DNA of 64,000 nucleotides. It comes from Ruegeria sp. THAF57. Lineage in GTDB: Bacteria > Pseudomonadota > Alphaproteobacteria > Rhodobacterales > Rhodobacteraceae. Shown one piece after another: positions 9,513 to 19,600 of the stretch. The number at the start of each line of letters is the position of its first letter. The first letter of the stretch is position 1. The position numbers and the translations under genes are program-made. The notes beneath the pieces are model-generated. The model was given only the letters and a program-made list of their open reading frames with translations, did no database searches and was not told the DNA's origin. The stretch lies in the NCBI RefSeq assembly GCF_903914075.1, contig NZ_CAIWNQ010000004.1, forward strand, positions 62,001-126,000, in the 5' to 3' direction.

Positions 9513-10783
9513 TGGAACACGATAGGACGCGCACCCGCGCTTGGGTGCTGCATCCGGAAATCAAGTCAGATGAACAGCGCCGTGTCCCTGAACCAGCGCT
9601 GGAAGAGGCGGTGGCACTTGCCGCCGCTTTGCCCGATCTTGATGTGGTTGGATCGGAAATCGTGCGCCTGCAACGCGCCCAGCCCGGGTTGCTGTTCGGC
9701 AGCGGCAAGATTGATGAATTGGCAGAACGGCTGCACGACAACAAAATCGAACTGGTTCTGATCGACGGGCCGGTTACGCCCGTCCAGCAGCGCAACCTTG
9801 AAAAAGCTTGGAAGGTCAAAATCCTTGATCGGACGGGGCTGATCCTCGAGATTTTCAGCGACCGCGCGCGTACCCGCGAGGGTGTTCTTCAGGTCGAGAT
9901 GGCCGCGCTCAGCTATCAGCGGACGCGTCTGGTTCGGGCGTGGACTCACCTTGAGCGGCAGCGGGGCGGGCTTGGATTTGTCGGCGGACCCGGTGAAACC
10001 CAGATCGAAGCCGACCGGCGCGCCATTGACGAACAGCTTGTGCGTTTGCGGCGGCAATTGCAGAAGGTGGTCAAGACGCGGACTCTGCACCGGGCCGCAC
10101 GCGCCAAGGTGCCGTATCCGATTGTGGCGCTGGTGGGCTATACCAACGCCGGAAAATCCACTCTGTTCAACCGCCTGACGGGGGCCGAGGTGATGGCCAA
10201 GGACATGTTGTTCGCCACGTTGGACCCGACCATGCGCCGGGTTGAACTGCCTGACGGCCCCGAGGTGATCCTGTCGGACACAGTTGGGTTCATCTCGAAC
10301 CTGCCGACCGAGCTGGTCGCGGCATTCCGCGCCACGCTGGAAGAGGTTCTGGGCGCTGATATCATTGTTCATGTGCGCGATATCAGCCATGACGAAACCG
10401 ACGAACAGGCGCGGGATGTCGAAATGATCCTGAGCTCGCTTGGCGTTGATGATGAACGTCCACGACTTGAGGTTTGGAACAAGATCGACCTGCTAAGCGA
10501 TGAGGATCGCGAAGCTGCCATTGCGCGTTCGGATCGCGATCCTGCGATCTTTGCGATTTCAGCAGTAACGGGTGAGGGGATAGAGCCGCTATTGGCCGAT
10601 ATCGCGGTCAAACTGCAGGGCGTAAGGCAAGAAAGCACGTTGTCCCTTGGATTTGCCGAAGGCGACAAGCGCGCGTGGCTATTCCGTCAAGACGTCGTCC
10701 GATCCGAAAAGCAGACAGAGGACGGGTTCCAGATAACGGTTCTGTGGACCGACAAGCAAGCCGCGCAGTTCGCGGCGCTTTGA
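9512..10783 (+). CDS. hflX: Ribosome-associated GTPase HflX
   Basis: HflX is a GTPase that binds 50S/70S ribosomes and rescues stalled or heat-damaged ones. The roughly 423-residue protein has the N-terminal glycine-rich HflX domain (GERGGLGFVGGPGETQ-like stretch reading RQRGGLGFVGGPGETQ) and the GTPase motifs G1 GYTNAGKS, G3 DTVGF, G4 NKIDLL and G5 SAVTGEG. A TTG at 9509 is also in frame, but the ATG at 9512, overlapping the hfq stop as TGATG, is preferred. Confidence 0.95.
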   Translation: MEHDRTRTRAWVLHPEIKSDEQRRVPEPALEEAVALAAALPDLDVVGSEIVRLQRAQPGLLFGSGKIDELAERLHDNKIELVLIDGPVTPVQQRNLEKAWKVKILDRTGLILEIFSDRARTREGVLQVEMAALSYQRTRLVRAWTHLERQRGGLGFVGGPGETQIEADRRAIDEQLVRLRRQLQKVVKTRTLHRAARAKVPYPIVALVGYTNAGKSTLFNRLTGAEVMAKDMLFATLDPTMRRVELPDGPEVILSDTVGFISNLPTELVAAFRATLEEVLGADIIVHVRDISHDETDEQARDVEMILSSLGVDDERPRLEVWNKIDLLSDEDREAAIARSDRDPAIFAISAVTGEGIEPLLADIAVKLQGVRQESTLSLGFAEGDKRAWLFRQDVVRSEKQTEDGFQITVLWTDKQAAQFAAL

Positions 10784-10801
10784 GCTGACGAGGGGGGCAC
10801 A

Positions 10802-11086
10802 GTGTCCGAAAGCAAGGTCTTTTTGACTGGTCATATCGACGTACCGATAGATCGTCTTGAGCAGGTACGCGCCGCCTTGCCCAAGCATATTGCGCTGACA
10901 CGGGCGGAACCGGGGTGCCTGTCCTTCGAAGTCACCGAAGACGTGGAAACCCCAGGTCGGTTTAACGTCAACGAGGTGTTTCGGGATCAAGCGTCGTTTG
11001 ATGCGCATCAGGAACGCACGCAAAACTCGGACTGGTTCAGGATCACACAGGGCATCCCACGTACCTACCAGATTACCAAGGGGTAG
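10802..11086 (+). CDS. ABM-domain (antibiotic biosynthesis monooxygenase-like) protein
   Basis: The 94-residue product is a single dimeric alpha/beta-barrel ABM domain of the YgiN type. Typical features are the EPGCLSFEV stretch in the middle and NEVFRDQASFDAHQ near the end, where the family has E-x-W/F...AHxxS. Substrates of such small monooxygenases or isomerases are usually unknown. It starts with GTG behind a strong GAGGGGGG and lies 18 bp after hflX in the same direction, so it may be co-transcribed. Confidence 0.8.
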   Translation: MSESKVFLTGHIDVPIDRLEQVRAALPKHIALTRAEPGCLSFEVTEDVETPGRFNVNEVFRDQASFDAHQERTQNSDWFRITQGIPRTYQITKG

Positions 11087-11092
11087 GTTGGG

Positions 11093-11488
11093 TCAAGCCC
11101 CGTCGATTTGCCGCTGATAGTCTTCGGCGTCGTACCACCACATCGAAGACTGAACCTTGTTGTCGGCTGTCATGTCCCATTCTTCCCAACCCCGAGTGAT
11201 GACGTGATTGCGGGTTTCGGCGTGGTGCCCTTCCAGTGTCCAGACAAAGATTGCGTGGGTTCCGGCCCATCTCAACATATCGCATCGAACTTCTAGGTCG
11301 ACAAACTCGTCAAAGAACCCGCGCGCCATATCCGCGATTGCCGAGCGTCCGACAAATGGATCACCACGATTGACAGTGATTGTTCCGTCCGGTGCAAAGA
11401 AACCGGCGACCGCTTCGGGGTCGCCCGAGCTCCACGCGATCGCGTAATCCCGTGCGAGGTTGTTCAACATATCCCGAATACTGGCCAT
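11093..11488 (-). CDS. NTF2/SnoaL-like protein
   Basis: The 131-residue protein has the pattern of the NTF2-like cone fold: an N-terminal helix with YAIAWSSGDPEAVAGFFAPDG, a GDPFVGRSAIADMARGFFDEF segment and C-terminal strands ending in DMTADNKV. Such proteins include ketosteroid isomerases, polyketide cyclases and many with unknown ligands; no catalytic residues can be assigned here. The frame extends to 11557, but the ATG at 11488 has a GGGGGG ribosome-binding site and fits the domain boundary. It is convergent with the ABM gene. Confidence 0.75.
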   Translation of the reverse strand: MASIRDMLNNLARDYAIAWSSGDPEAVAGFFAPDGTITVNRGDPFVGRSAIADMARGFFDEFVDLEVRCDMLRWAGTHAIFVWTLEGHHAETRNHVITRGWEEWDMTADNKVQSSMWWYDAEDYQRQIDGA

Positions 11489-11595
11489 GAATACCCCCCG
11501 GTTCCAATCAATGACCACTGGGATCGTAAGCCAAAACAAGGGGCTGCGTCCACGCAACCGTGAAAAAGGGGCAAGGTCTTGCCGAACAGACGAAA

Positions 11596-14058
11596 TCAGC
11601 GCGGGATCAAATTCGTCACACCAACTGCCGCTGCACGGGCCAGATCAAGATCCAGCGACATCGGAATATACTCCCCACGCCGCCAAAGTTGTGCCTGATC
11701 GTCATAGTAGCGTGACAGGAAATGGCCCGATTGACCAGTGGCTGTGATGAAGACCGAACTGTCAGGGTCCGCGAAATCATAAACGCCCCGATAGCCCGCG
11801 CCGTGCACGTTCTGGAACGGGTCTGGCCCTTCGCCCGAAGTGCGGCCGCGCAGTAGGGTGTTGTCGCCACCGCTGGTGGATTGGCGGATATTGACGAAGA
11901 ACCGCAGAACCGGGACCGAGCCCAGAACCGGGTGGTCATGGGTCGCCTGATGCGCGTCGCCCCAGCGCAGGGATTCCAGCGACCCGCCATATTTCTCGGA
12001 AATCCAGATCAGCGCGTCGTCCAGCGCCAGCCGCGCCATGTCGGTGCAGGTTTCCGTGGGTGCACTTTGACGCACGTCACACCATACTGCCGAGCCGTCG
12101 ATGTCACGGTAAACACGTTCAATGAACAGCGGCTCAACATGTTTGTATTCAGCAGCCAACGGGCCAAGCTCGTCCGAGATCAGGCGGATTTGCAGCGCAC
12201 GCAGCCAAGCGGCATAGATAAGAGGTTCGGGCAGATGTTCGTTCATCTCGCCATTCCACTCGGCCAGCAATCCCAGCGCGATCTGGCGCTGACGCTCGGG
12301 CGTGCCTTCTGGGGCCGATGCTCCGGTGAACCACAGGTCCGCGCCAATCAAGGGCAGCAGCGAGCGAGCGGTAAAGCTGACGGTGTCCAGTTGCGCCTCG
12401 ATAAAGCTGTCGCGTGTGTGAACCTCGCGCGATTGCATTAGGCGTTCCCAGCGGTGAATGCGCTGCGTGTCACCCCATTCATATGAAACATGCTCGGGGA
12501 AGGGGCGGTCTATGATCTTGTTGTTTGTGTTGCCCAGTATGCCACCGGCGGGGGCCACAAACTCGGGGTTGTCCGCATAGGGCAGGCGGCCCTGCCAGCG
12601 GTTCTCGGTCAGCCATCCGGGGGTGGGGATGCGTCCACGGCTTTGATTGCGCAGGTCGCGCTTGGGCATGGCCCCGATCAGCTTCATGCCGATCGTGTCC
12701 TTATCCACCAGTGAAAGGTTTTGAGATGGGGCGATAAACAGTTCGGCTGCGTCAATCGCCTGCGGCACGGTATCTGAATTCATCAAGGCCATTGACGCGG
12801 TCATTGACGTGTCTTGCGCACTTAGGGCCGTCCAGGACAGCGATGCAACGTGGCCCTGCGGTGTGATGGTTCCCAGATCGTAGTGGCTGCCGGGCAGAAC
12901 GGGGCCATTCTCCGTCCATCGCAGGGTCAGCGTGATGGGCGCCTCATCCTTGATCTCGATGATCGACGGGCGGGTTCGGAATGACTTGTACCCATCCGGG
13001 GTCAGGTATTCTTCGGGATTGTCAGGGTTGAGCTGTTCAATATGAACGTCCTGATCATCCAGGTAAGATGAGGTCAGTCCCCATCCCAGCCGATCGCTGC
13101 GCCCCGCCATGACCGAAGGAATGCCCGGAATCGTTGCGCCGATGACGCCACCTTTTTCAAGTTCCAGCCGGGCCAGATACCAAATTCCGGGTGCGGTGAA
13201 GCCCAGATGAGGGTCGTTCGCCAGCAGCGTCCCGCCAATGGCCGATCGTGATGGTGCGGCAGTCCAGGCGTTTGATGCCCCGGCTAATCCACGTTTCGGG
13301 AATGGCGAAAGCGGACTGTCTGGCATCGGCGATCCGGCTGCATATCGGGGCAAACCCGGAAACAGGGCAGCATATTCGGGCAGGGCCGCAATTCCGGCAC
13401 CCGGTACATCGGGCAGGATATCGGCCAGCCGCGCCGGGGTGTTCAGCATGAGCGAGGTGCGCGCCCTCAGAACTTCGTCCTCAAGGTGGCCGGACAACTG
13501 AAGGCTCATCAATTTGATCACAGCGAGGCTGTCACCGGGTTGCCAAGGGGAAACAGGCGCATTGAACAGGAACATCTCGGGCGCGCCACGCCCAAGCGCC
13601 ATCTCGTTGATTTCGTCCAGCCGCGCGTTGACACCGGCCGCGTAGGCGCGCAGCGCGGCCTTGGTATAACCGTCCTGCACGTCGACCGAGCGATGGGCAA
13701 GTCCATAAAGATCAAGCCGACGCAGTAACTTGTCGATGGATACCGTGCGCGCGCCGAACACTTCGGACAAGCGCCCTTGGGCGGTGCGTCGCAGGACGGT
13801 CATTTGCCAAAGCCGGTCCTGCGCATGCGCGTACCCAAGCCCGAAGAAGACATCCGGGTCAGTCTCGCCCAGAATATGCGGCACATTGGCGGTATCACGC
13901 ACGATTTCCACGGGCGCTGTCAGCCCACGTACCTCGACGGTTTGATCGTATTCGGGCAGGGACTGACTAGCCAGAAAGTAGACCAGAATGACAGCGGCTA
14001 GACTAAGAAGAACGAGGCCCGTGGCGAGGCGCACCAGCCAACGAAATACTAATCCCAT
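11596..14058 (-). CDS. Penicillin acylase family N-terminal nucleophile hydrolase
   Basis: A large (820-residue) Ntn-hydrolase of the penicillin amidase / acyl-homoserine-lactone acylase family. It begins with one membrane helix (FRWLVRLATGLVLLSLAAVI), then an alpha-chain region with the conserved DxxGVPHI-like stretch (VPHILGETDPDVFFGLGYAH), and the autoprocessing site GASNAW, where Ser262 would become the beta-chain N-terminal nucleophile. NDPHLGF follows as expected. Members cleave acyl amides, including beta-lactams and quorum-sensing AHLs; the substrate cannot be told from sequence. The frame is open to 14166, but the ATG at 14058 directly precedes the membrane helix. Confidence 0.88.
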   Translation of the reverse strand: MGLVFRWLVRLATGLVLLSLAAVILVYFLASQSLPEYDQTVEVRGLTAPVEIVRDTANVPHILGETDPDVFFGLGYAHAQDRLWQMTVLRRTAQGRLSEVFGARTVSIDKLLRRLDLYGLAHRSVDVQDGYTKAALRAYAAGVNARLDEINEMALGRGAPEMFLFNAPVSPWQPGDSLAVIKLMSLQLSGHLEDEVLRARTSLMLNTPARLADILPDVPGAGIAALPEYAALFPGLPRYAAGSPMPDSPLSPFPKRGLAGASNAWTAAPSRSAIGGTLLANDPHLGFTAPGIWYLARLELEKGGVIGATIPGIPSVMAGRSDRLGWGLTSSYLDDQDVHIEQLNPDNPEEYLTPDGYKSFRTRPSIIEIKDEAPITLTLRWTENGPVLPGSHYDLGTITPQGHVASLSWTALSAQDTSMTASMALMNSDTVPQAIDAAELFIAPSQNLSLVDKDTIGMKLIGAMPKRDLRNQSRGRIPTPGWLTENRWQGRLPYADNPEFVAPAGGILGNTNNKIIDRPFPEHVSYEWGDTQRIHRWERLMQSREVHTRDSFIEAQLDTVSFTARSLLPLIGADLWFTGASAPEGTPERQRQIALGLLAEWNGEMNEHLPEPLIYAAWLRALQIRLISDELGPLAAEYKHVEPLFIERVYRDIDGSAVWCDVRQSAPTETCTDMARLALDDALIWISEKYGGSLESLRWGDAHQATHDHPVLGSVPVLRFFVNIRQSTSGGDNTLLRGRTSGEGPDPFQNVHGAGYRGVYDFADPDSSVFITATGQSGHFLSRYYDDQAQLWRRGEYIPMSLDLDLARAAAVGVTNLIPR

Positions 14059-14171
14059 CTGAGGCCCATTTTCTGATCTATCTCCGTTTGGCTTCAGATT
14101 AGTGGAAGCCCATCCCAACCGAAAGAGGAACGCCGGAAGATTGTGAAACTTTGCGCAACGTCGCAAAGAAA

Positions 14172-14207
14172 AACCCCTGCCACAGAGATATGTCCATGGC
14201 AGGGGTT
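14172..14207 (-). terminator. Rho-independent terminator after the SYLF lipoprotein gene
   Basis: An 11-bp perfect stem (AACCCCTGCCA / TGGCAGGGGTT) with a 14-nt loop. Read on the minus strand it is followed by TTTC, directly downstream of the SYLF gene stop at 14233. Confidence 0.85.
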
Positions 14208-14232
14208 AAGCACTGAGGGGGTTAGTGCTGTG

Positions 14233-14805
14233 TTATGGGATGATCCGCGTGTATTTCGTGCCATCGACGGTTGCGCCGATCTGCAGACCCGCCTGACCGA
14301 AGACAGCGGCCAGTACCGGGGAACGCAACGTTGTTGTGTTGGTCGAAAGAGAATCCCCCTGATCGCTGACCACGTAGCCGATATCAGCGCCAGCCGTCCA
14401 TCCACTGGAACGACGGAAGTCATTCAGCGCGTCCTGTGTCATGAAGAACAGGACGTGGGCGTATTGCTGCGCGCCGACCTGCAATCCGGCGGTGCCTTTT
14501 ACAGCAGAATAGTAGTCCACGGTCGCGCCATTGATCCGTAATGCGCCACGGCCGTAACCGCCGCCAAAAACAAACCCGGCTTCGGTTATCAAAGGCATAA
14601 CCAGCATACCGTTGGCTTTTTCCGCGATTTCCACCGTGTTCGGATAGCGTGAATACATTTCGGTCAGCGTGGCATCGACGCGCGCGTCGATCGTTGCCGC
14701 GTTCGAGTTGCCGACACCGTTGCCGCAAGCTGCGGTCAGGGTCAGCCCGGCCATGCCAATGGCAAAGCCACGACGACTTAGTCGAATGGGATTGGAACTG
14801 CTCAT
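14233..14805 (-). CDS. SYLF (YSC84-like) domain lipoprotein
   Basis: SYLF domains bind phospholipids in eukaryotic proteins; bacterial ones are exported and mostly uncharacterised. The 190 residues start with SRRGF and a hydrophobic stretch ending in LTAAC: a twin-arginine-like n-region combined with a lipobox. The body has the family hallmarks: EKANGMLVMPLITEAGFVFGGGYGRGAL, then DYYSAVKGTAGLQVGAQ and the C-terminal SPVLAAVFGQAGL. It has its own terminator. A second SYLF protein lies at 41539-42237, so the genome carries at least two. Confidence 0.85.
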   Translation of the reverse strand: MSSSNPIRLSRRGFAIGMAGLTLTAACGNGVGNSNAATIDARVDATLTEMYSRYPNTVEIAEKANGMLVMPLITEAGFVFGGGYGRGALRINGATVDYYSAVKGTAGLQVGAQQYAHVLFFMTQDALNDFRRSSGWTAGADIGYVVSDQGDSLSTNTTTLRSPVLAAVFGQAGLQIGATVDGTKYTRIIP

Positions 14806-14865
14806 GTTTTTTCTCTGTATGACTGCCTGAATTGTCGGGTGTTCCCGATCTTATGGGCAAGGATA

Positions 14866-14922
14866 CGCCTATTGAGTCTACGTGTCACGGGAAAGCTGCA
14901 TCACCCCCGATCACAATAGGCG
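14866..14922. repeat. Inverted repeat between hemB and the SYLF gene
   Basis: The 9-mer CGCCTATTG (14866-14874) recurs inverted as CAATAGGCG (14914-14922) with 39 bp between. It lies 24 bp after the hemB stop on the minus strand and about 60 bp before the SYLF start. It could be an extended hairpin at the hemB 3' end or a two-site operator for the SYLF promoter. Confidence 0.4.
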
Positions 14923-14945
14923 AATTATCGCGACAGTTTGAGGTC

Positions 14946-15944
14946 TTAGCCCTGAAGGTGCCGAGCGGCCTCTGGGGCAAAGTAGGTCAGAATGCCGTCA
15001 CATCCCGCGCGCTTGAACGCGAGAAGGCTTTCCAGCATGACCTTTTCCCCATCGATCCAGCCGTTCTGCGTAGCCGCCTGAATCATCGCGTATTCACCGG
15101 ACACCTGATAGGCATAAGTGGGGGCGCCAAACGTGTCTTTGACGCGTCGGCAGATGTCCAGATAGGGCATGCCCGGCTTGATCATGACCATATCAGCGCC
15201 TTCCGTCAGATCACGTTCGATCAGGCGCATGGCCTCGTTCGAATTGGCCGGATCCATCTGGTAGGTCTTCTTGTCACCCGTCAGCGCACCAGACGCGCCG
15301 ACCGCATCACGGAACGGACCATAGAAGGCGCTGGCGTATTTGGCGGCGTAGCTCAGGATCATCACATTCTGGTGGCCTGCGGATTCCAGCGCGCGGCGCA
15401 TTTCCCCGATCCGGCCGTCCATCATGTCAGATGGCCCGATGATGTCAGCACCCGCGTCGGCCTGGGCCAGCGTCATCTTCACCAGCGCCTCGACTGTCTG
15501 ATCGTTCACAATCTCGCCATCGACGACATACCCGTCGTGACCGTTGATGTTGTAGGGGTCCAATGCCACATCCGTCATCACTGCAATATCCGGAGCCGCG
15601 GATTTGATGGCGCGAATGGCACGGTTCGACAGGTTGTCGGGATTCCACGCCTCGGCACAGTCTTCGGTTTTTAGGCTGGGGTCTGTGTAAGGAAAGATGC
15701 AGATCGCAGGTATTCCAAGCGCTTGCGCTTCGACTGCGGCCTTTGCAATCAAATCGACGGACCGCCGCACAACGCCAGGCATGGAGGGCACCGGTTCTTC
15801 AATCCCTTCGCCGTCACGCACAAATACCGGCCAGATCAGGTCATCTGTGGTCAGTGTGTTTTCGCGCACTAGGCCTCGAATGGCCTGAGATTGCCGCGCT
15901 CTACGGAAACGAGCCAATGGAAAAGGGGCGATGGTCGGTTTCAT
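14946..15944 (-). CDS. hemB: Delta-aminolevulinic acid dehydratase (porphobilinogen synthase)
   Basis: HemB condenses two 5-aminolevulinate molecules to porphobilinogen, the second common step of heme, chlorophyll and cobalamin synthesis. The 332-residue protein has the two Schiff-base lysine regions (SYAAKYASAFYGPFRDA and MIKPGMPYLD). Where zinc enzymes have a Cys cluster, it reads DVALDPYNINGHDG, the Asp-containing form of Mg-dependent enzymes such as that of Pseudomonas aeruginosa. The frame is open to 16001, but the ATG at 15944 has AAGGAGAG seven bases upstream and the usual MKPT...PLARFRR N-terminus. Confidence 0.96.
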   Translation of the reverse strand: MKPTIAPFPLARFRRARQSQAIRGLVRENTLTTDDLIWPVFVRDGEGIEEPVPSMPGVVRRSVDLIAKAAVEAQALGIPAICIFPYTDPSLKTEDCAEAWNPDNLSNRAIRAIKSAAPDIAVMTDVALDPYNINGHDGYVVDGEIVNDQTVEALVKMTLAQADAGADIIGPSDMMDGRIGEMRRALESAGHQNVMILSYAAKYASAFYGPFRDAVGASGALTGDKKTYQMDPANSNEAMRLIERDLTEGADMVMIKPGMPYLDICRRVKDTFGAPTYAYQVSGEYAMIQAATQNGWIDGEKVMLESLLAFKRAGCDGILTYFAPEAARHLQG

Positions 15945-16064
15945 GTCGCGCTCTCCTTGAATATTCCCGCATTGGGTGGCATGAATTCCGCGTAGTCTCA
16001 AGGGTAACGATGGACGCGCCTGTGCGAAGAGGGTCCCTAAGGACAGTGAACAAAGGGCAGACGC

Positions 16065-16589
16065 GTGGACTTATACTCTTCGATTTTTGAACTCATCGAC
16101 ATGCGCAGCTTTTCCAACCTTTGGTACTGGATCGGTTTGGCCGTTCTATGGTCGTCGGCAAGCCACTGGGCCATGGGGGTGCCTTATGACCTGGTCGTTC
16201 GCGCGCGCCGCATCGGTGGACAGGCTGAAGAAGACCTGTTGGATATCGTCAGGATCAACAAAAACCGGCTTCTTTACATCGTGGATGTGTCCGGGCTGGT
16301 CATCTTGGCATTAAGTTGCTTTTTCTTTTCCGGGCTGGCGATACTTGGGTTTTTCTATGGGGTTGAGTTCGCGCAGGCGGTCTTTTTGCTTTTGTTTCCG
16401 CTTTGTGTGGTGATGCTGATCAACATATCCGCGGCGCGCAAGTTACAACGGACCGAACCGGGCATGGATGTCGTGTCAAAAATTCTCACGCGATGCAGAA
16501 TCTATACGCAGATCGTCGGAATAATTTCGATCTTGATCACATCGCTTTGGGGTATGTATCAGAACTTTTCCATCGGCGTTCTGGGATAG
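16065..16589 (+). CDS. Conserved roseobacter membrane protein, unknown function
   Basis: The 174-residue protein has about four hydrophobic segments: WYWIGLAVLWSSASHWAMGV (18-37), two successive helices between about 78 and 125, and YTQIVGIISILITSLWGMY near the C-terminus. A basic cytoplasmic loop (RARRIGGQAEEDLLDIVRINKNR) links the first to the rest. I recall similar proteins upstream of mfd in roseobacters, some carrying the odd label 'component of SufBCD complex', which nothing in the sequence supports. The GTG start at 16065 follows AAAGGG; an ATG at 16101 is possible. It ends 21 bp before mfd, in the same direction. Confidence 0.7.
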   Translation: MDLYSSIFELIDMRSFSNLWYWIGLAVLWSSASHWAMGVPYDLVVRARRIGGQAEEDLLDIVRINKNRLLYIVDVSGLVILALSCFFFSGLAILGFFYGVEFAQAVFLLLFPLCVVMLINISAARKLQRTEPGMDVVSKILTRCRIYTQIVGIISILITSLWGMYQNFSIGVLG

Positions 16590-16610
16590 AGAATTCGGAA
16601 AGGCAAGGCG

Positions 16611-19600
16611 ATGACGGCTCCGAACCATGTGACGGTTGGCGGCGCCCCCGAAGGGTTTGACGCACAGCTTGTTCTGAACGAAATGACCCGGAGCGGTGGT
16701 CCGGTCTGTCATGTTGCGCGTGATGACAAGCGGATGGAAGCGATGCGCGCGGCGCTGGCTTTCTTCGCGCCGGGCGTTCCCGTATTTGTGTTTCCCGGCT
16801 GGGATTGCCTGCCATACGATCGGGTGTCGCCGAATGCGGATATCGCGGCGGCGCGGGTGGCGACATTGGCAGCTCTGGTCCACCAGATGCCAGAACGTTT
16901 CGTTTTGCTGACAACCCTGAACGCGGCAACACAGCGCGTTCCGGCGCGGGACGTGCTAAGACAATCTGCCTTTACCGCACGCGTGAATCATCGTGTCGAT
17001 GAACAGGCCCTGCGCGCGTTTCTGGTCCGCATGGGATTTACCCAAAGCCCCACCGTGATGGAGCCCGGAGATTATGCGGTTCGCGGCGGTATCATCGACA
17101 TTTTCCCGCCCGGTGAGTCCGGTCCCGTGCGGCTGGACCTGTTCGGCGATGTTCTGGATGGTGCGCGCCGGTTCGATCCTGTCTCGCAACGAACGACTGA
17201 AAAGCTTGAGGTCGTGGAATTAGCTCCGGTGTCCGAGGTTATTCTGGACGAAGCCGCAATTACCCGGTTCCGCCAGAATTACCGCATCGAATTTGGTGCG
17301 GCGGGGACGGATGATCCTTTGTATGAGGCCGTCAGCGCGGGGCGCAAGCATCAAGGTGTCGAACACTGGTTACCGTTCTTTCACGAAAGGCTGGAGACAC
17401 TTTTCGACTATCTGCCGGGGGCGACGATCTCGCTGGATGATCAGGTGACGCCCGCGCGTCTTGCGCGGTGGGATACGATTGCCGATCAGTATGAAACCCG
17501 GTGTTTGGCTTTGGAAAACCGATCCCGCATGGATACGGTGTATAAGCCGACGCCACCCGGATTGTTGTATCTGGACGATGTTTCGTGGGAACAGGCGATT
17601 GGCGACCGGCGGGTTCTGCAGTTCAGCCCCCTGCCGCAAGCCAGCGGACCGGGCGTGATCGACGCAGGCGGACGGATCGGTCGAAACTTTGCACCCGAAA
17701 GGCAGCAGGAAAGCATCAGCCTGTTTGGTGCCCTAGCTGCGCATATCACCGACAAAATGGCCAAAGGCCCGGTGCTGATCGCGTCTTATTCCGAAGGCGC
17801 ACGCGAACGTCTGACCGGGCTGATCGAGGATGAGGGGCTGGCCGAGGCGATCCCCGTCACCGATGGCACCCGCGTTGGCAAACGGGGCCTGCATCTGGCT
17901 GTTTGGGCGCTGGAGCATGGGTTCCAGACCCCCGACCTGACGGTGATTGCCGAACAAGACGTGCTGGGTGATCGCCTGATCCGTCAACCCAAGAAACGCC
18001 GCAAGGCCGAGAACTTCCTGACTGAGACCCAATCCCTAACGCCCGGCGATCTTGTGGTGCATGTGGATCACGGCATCGGGCGTTATATGGGGATGGAGGT
18101 CGTCACGGCTGCCGGTGCCGCCCATGAGTGCCTGCTGCTGGAATATGCCGAACAGTCGAAACTGTACCTGCCGGTTGAGAATATCGAACTGCTGTCGAAA
18201 TACGGCCACGACGAAGGGTTGCTGGACCGTCTGGGTGGTGGCGCATGGCAGGCTAAGAAAGCCAAGCTGAAAGAGCGCATCCGCGAGATGGCGGACAAGC
18301 TGATCCGCATCGCCGCCGAACGCGCGCTGCGCAAAGCGCCCGTCATGGATCCTCCGCCCCACGCATGGGAGGAATTCAGCGCCCGTTTCCCTTATCAGGA
18401 GACCGACGATCAGTTGCGCGCGATCTCCGAGGTGATGGAGGATATGCATTCGGGCGCGCCGATGGATCGCCTGATCTGCGGTGATGTGGGCTTTGGCAAG
18501 ACTGAGGTTGCCATGCGAGCGGCTTTTGTCGCCGCCATGTCCGGCGTGCAAGTGGCGGTGATCGCACCAACCACGCTGCTGGCCCGCCAGCATGCGGCCA
18601 GCTTCAAGGAACGGTTTCGGGGATTCCCGCTGGAGGTGCGGCAGTTGTCGCGCTTTGTCTCAGCGAAAGAGGCGCAGCAAACACGCGACGGGCTGGCGCG
18701 TGGCACAGTGGATATTGTGATCGGCACCCACGCACTGCTTGCCAAGGGCATCCGGTTCAACAATCTGGGCTTGCTGATCATCGACGAAGAACAGCATTTC
18801 GGCGTCGGTCACAAAGAACGGTTGAAGCAACTGCGCAGCGACATCCACGTCCTGACCCTGACCGCCACGCCGATCCCGCGTACCCTGCAACTTTCGTTGA
18901 CCGGTGTGCGCGACTTGTCGATCATCGGCACGCCGCCCATCGACCGTCTGGCGATCCGCACCTATGTCAGCGAGTTCGACGCGGTGACGATCCGCGAGGC
19001 GCTGCTGCGTGAACATTATCGCGGCGGCCAGAGTTTTTACGTCGTTCCGCGCATCTCTGACCTGCCCGAGATTGAGGAATTTCTAAAAGAACAACTGCCG
19101 GAACTGACCTATATGGTGGCCCATGGTCAGATGGCAGCGGGCGAACTTGATGACCGGATGAACGCCTTTTACGACGGCAAATACGACGTTCTGCTGGCCA
19201 CCACGATTGTCGAAAGTGGGCTGGATATCCCAACCGCGAACACGATGGTTGTGCACCGGGCGGATATGTTCGGCCTCGCGCAGCTCTATCAAATCCGTGG
19301 TCGGGTGGGGCGCTCAAAAACCCGCGCTTATGCCTATCTAACCACAAAACCGCGCCAGAGGCTGTCTGCCACGGCCGAGAAACGTCTGCGCGTTCTGGGC
19401 TCGCTGGATACGCTGGGGGCGGGGTTCACGCTGGCCAGCCAAGACTTGGACATTCGCGGCGCGGGTAACCTGCTGGGCGAAGAACAATCGGGGCAAATGC
19501 GCGATGTGGGCTATGAACTCTACCAGTCGATGCTGGAAGAGGCGATTGCCAAGATCAAAGCCGGTGAGATGGAAGGGCTGTCAGACAGCGATGACCAATG

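Noticed and set aside
11881-12441. Plus-strand frame of 186 codons opposite the penicillin acylase gene
   Set aside because: Shadow of the real gene; no recognisable domain and no ribosome-binding site.
14832-15674. Plus-strand frame of 280 codons opposite hemB
   Set aside because: Almost entirely antisense to hemB, which has clear catalytic motifs on the other strand.
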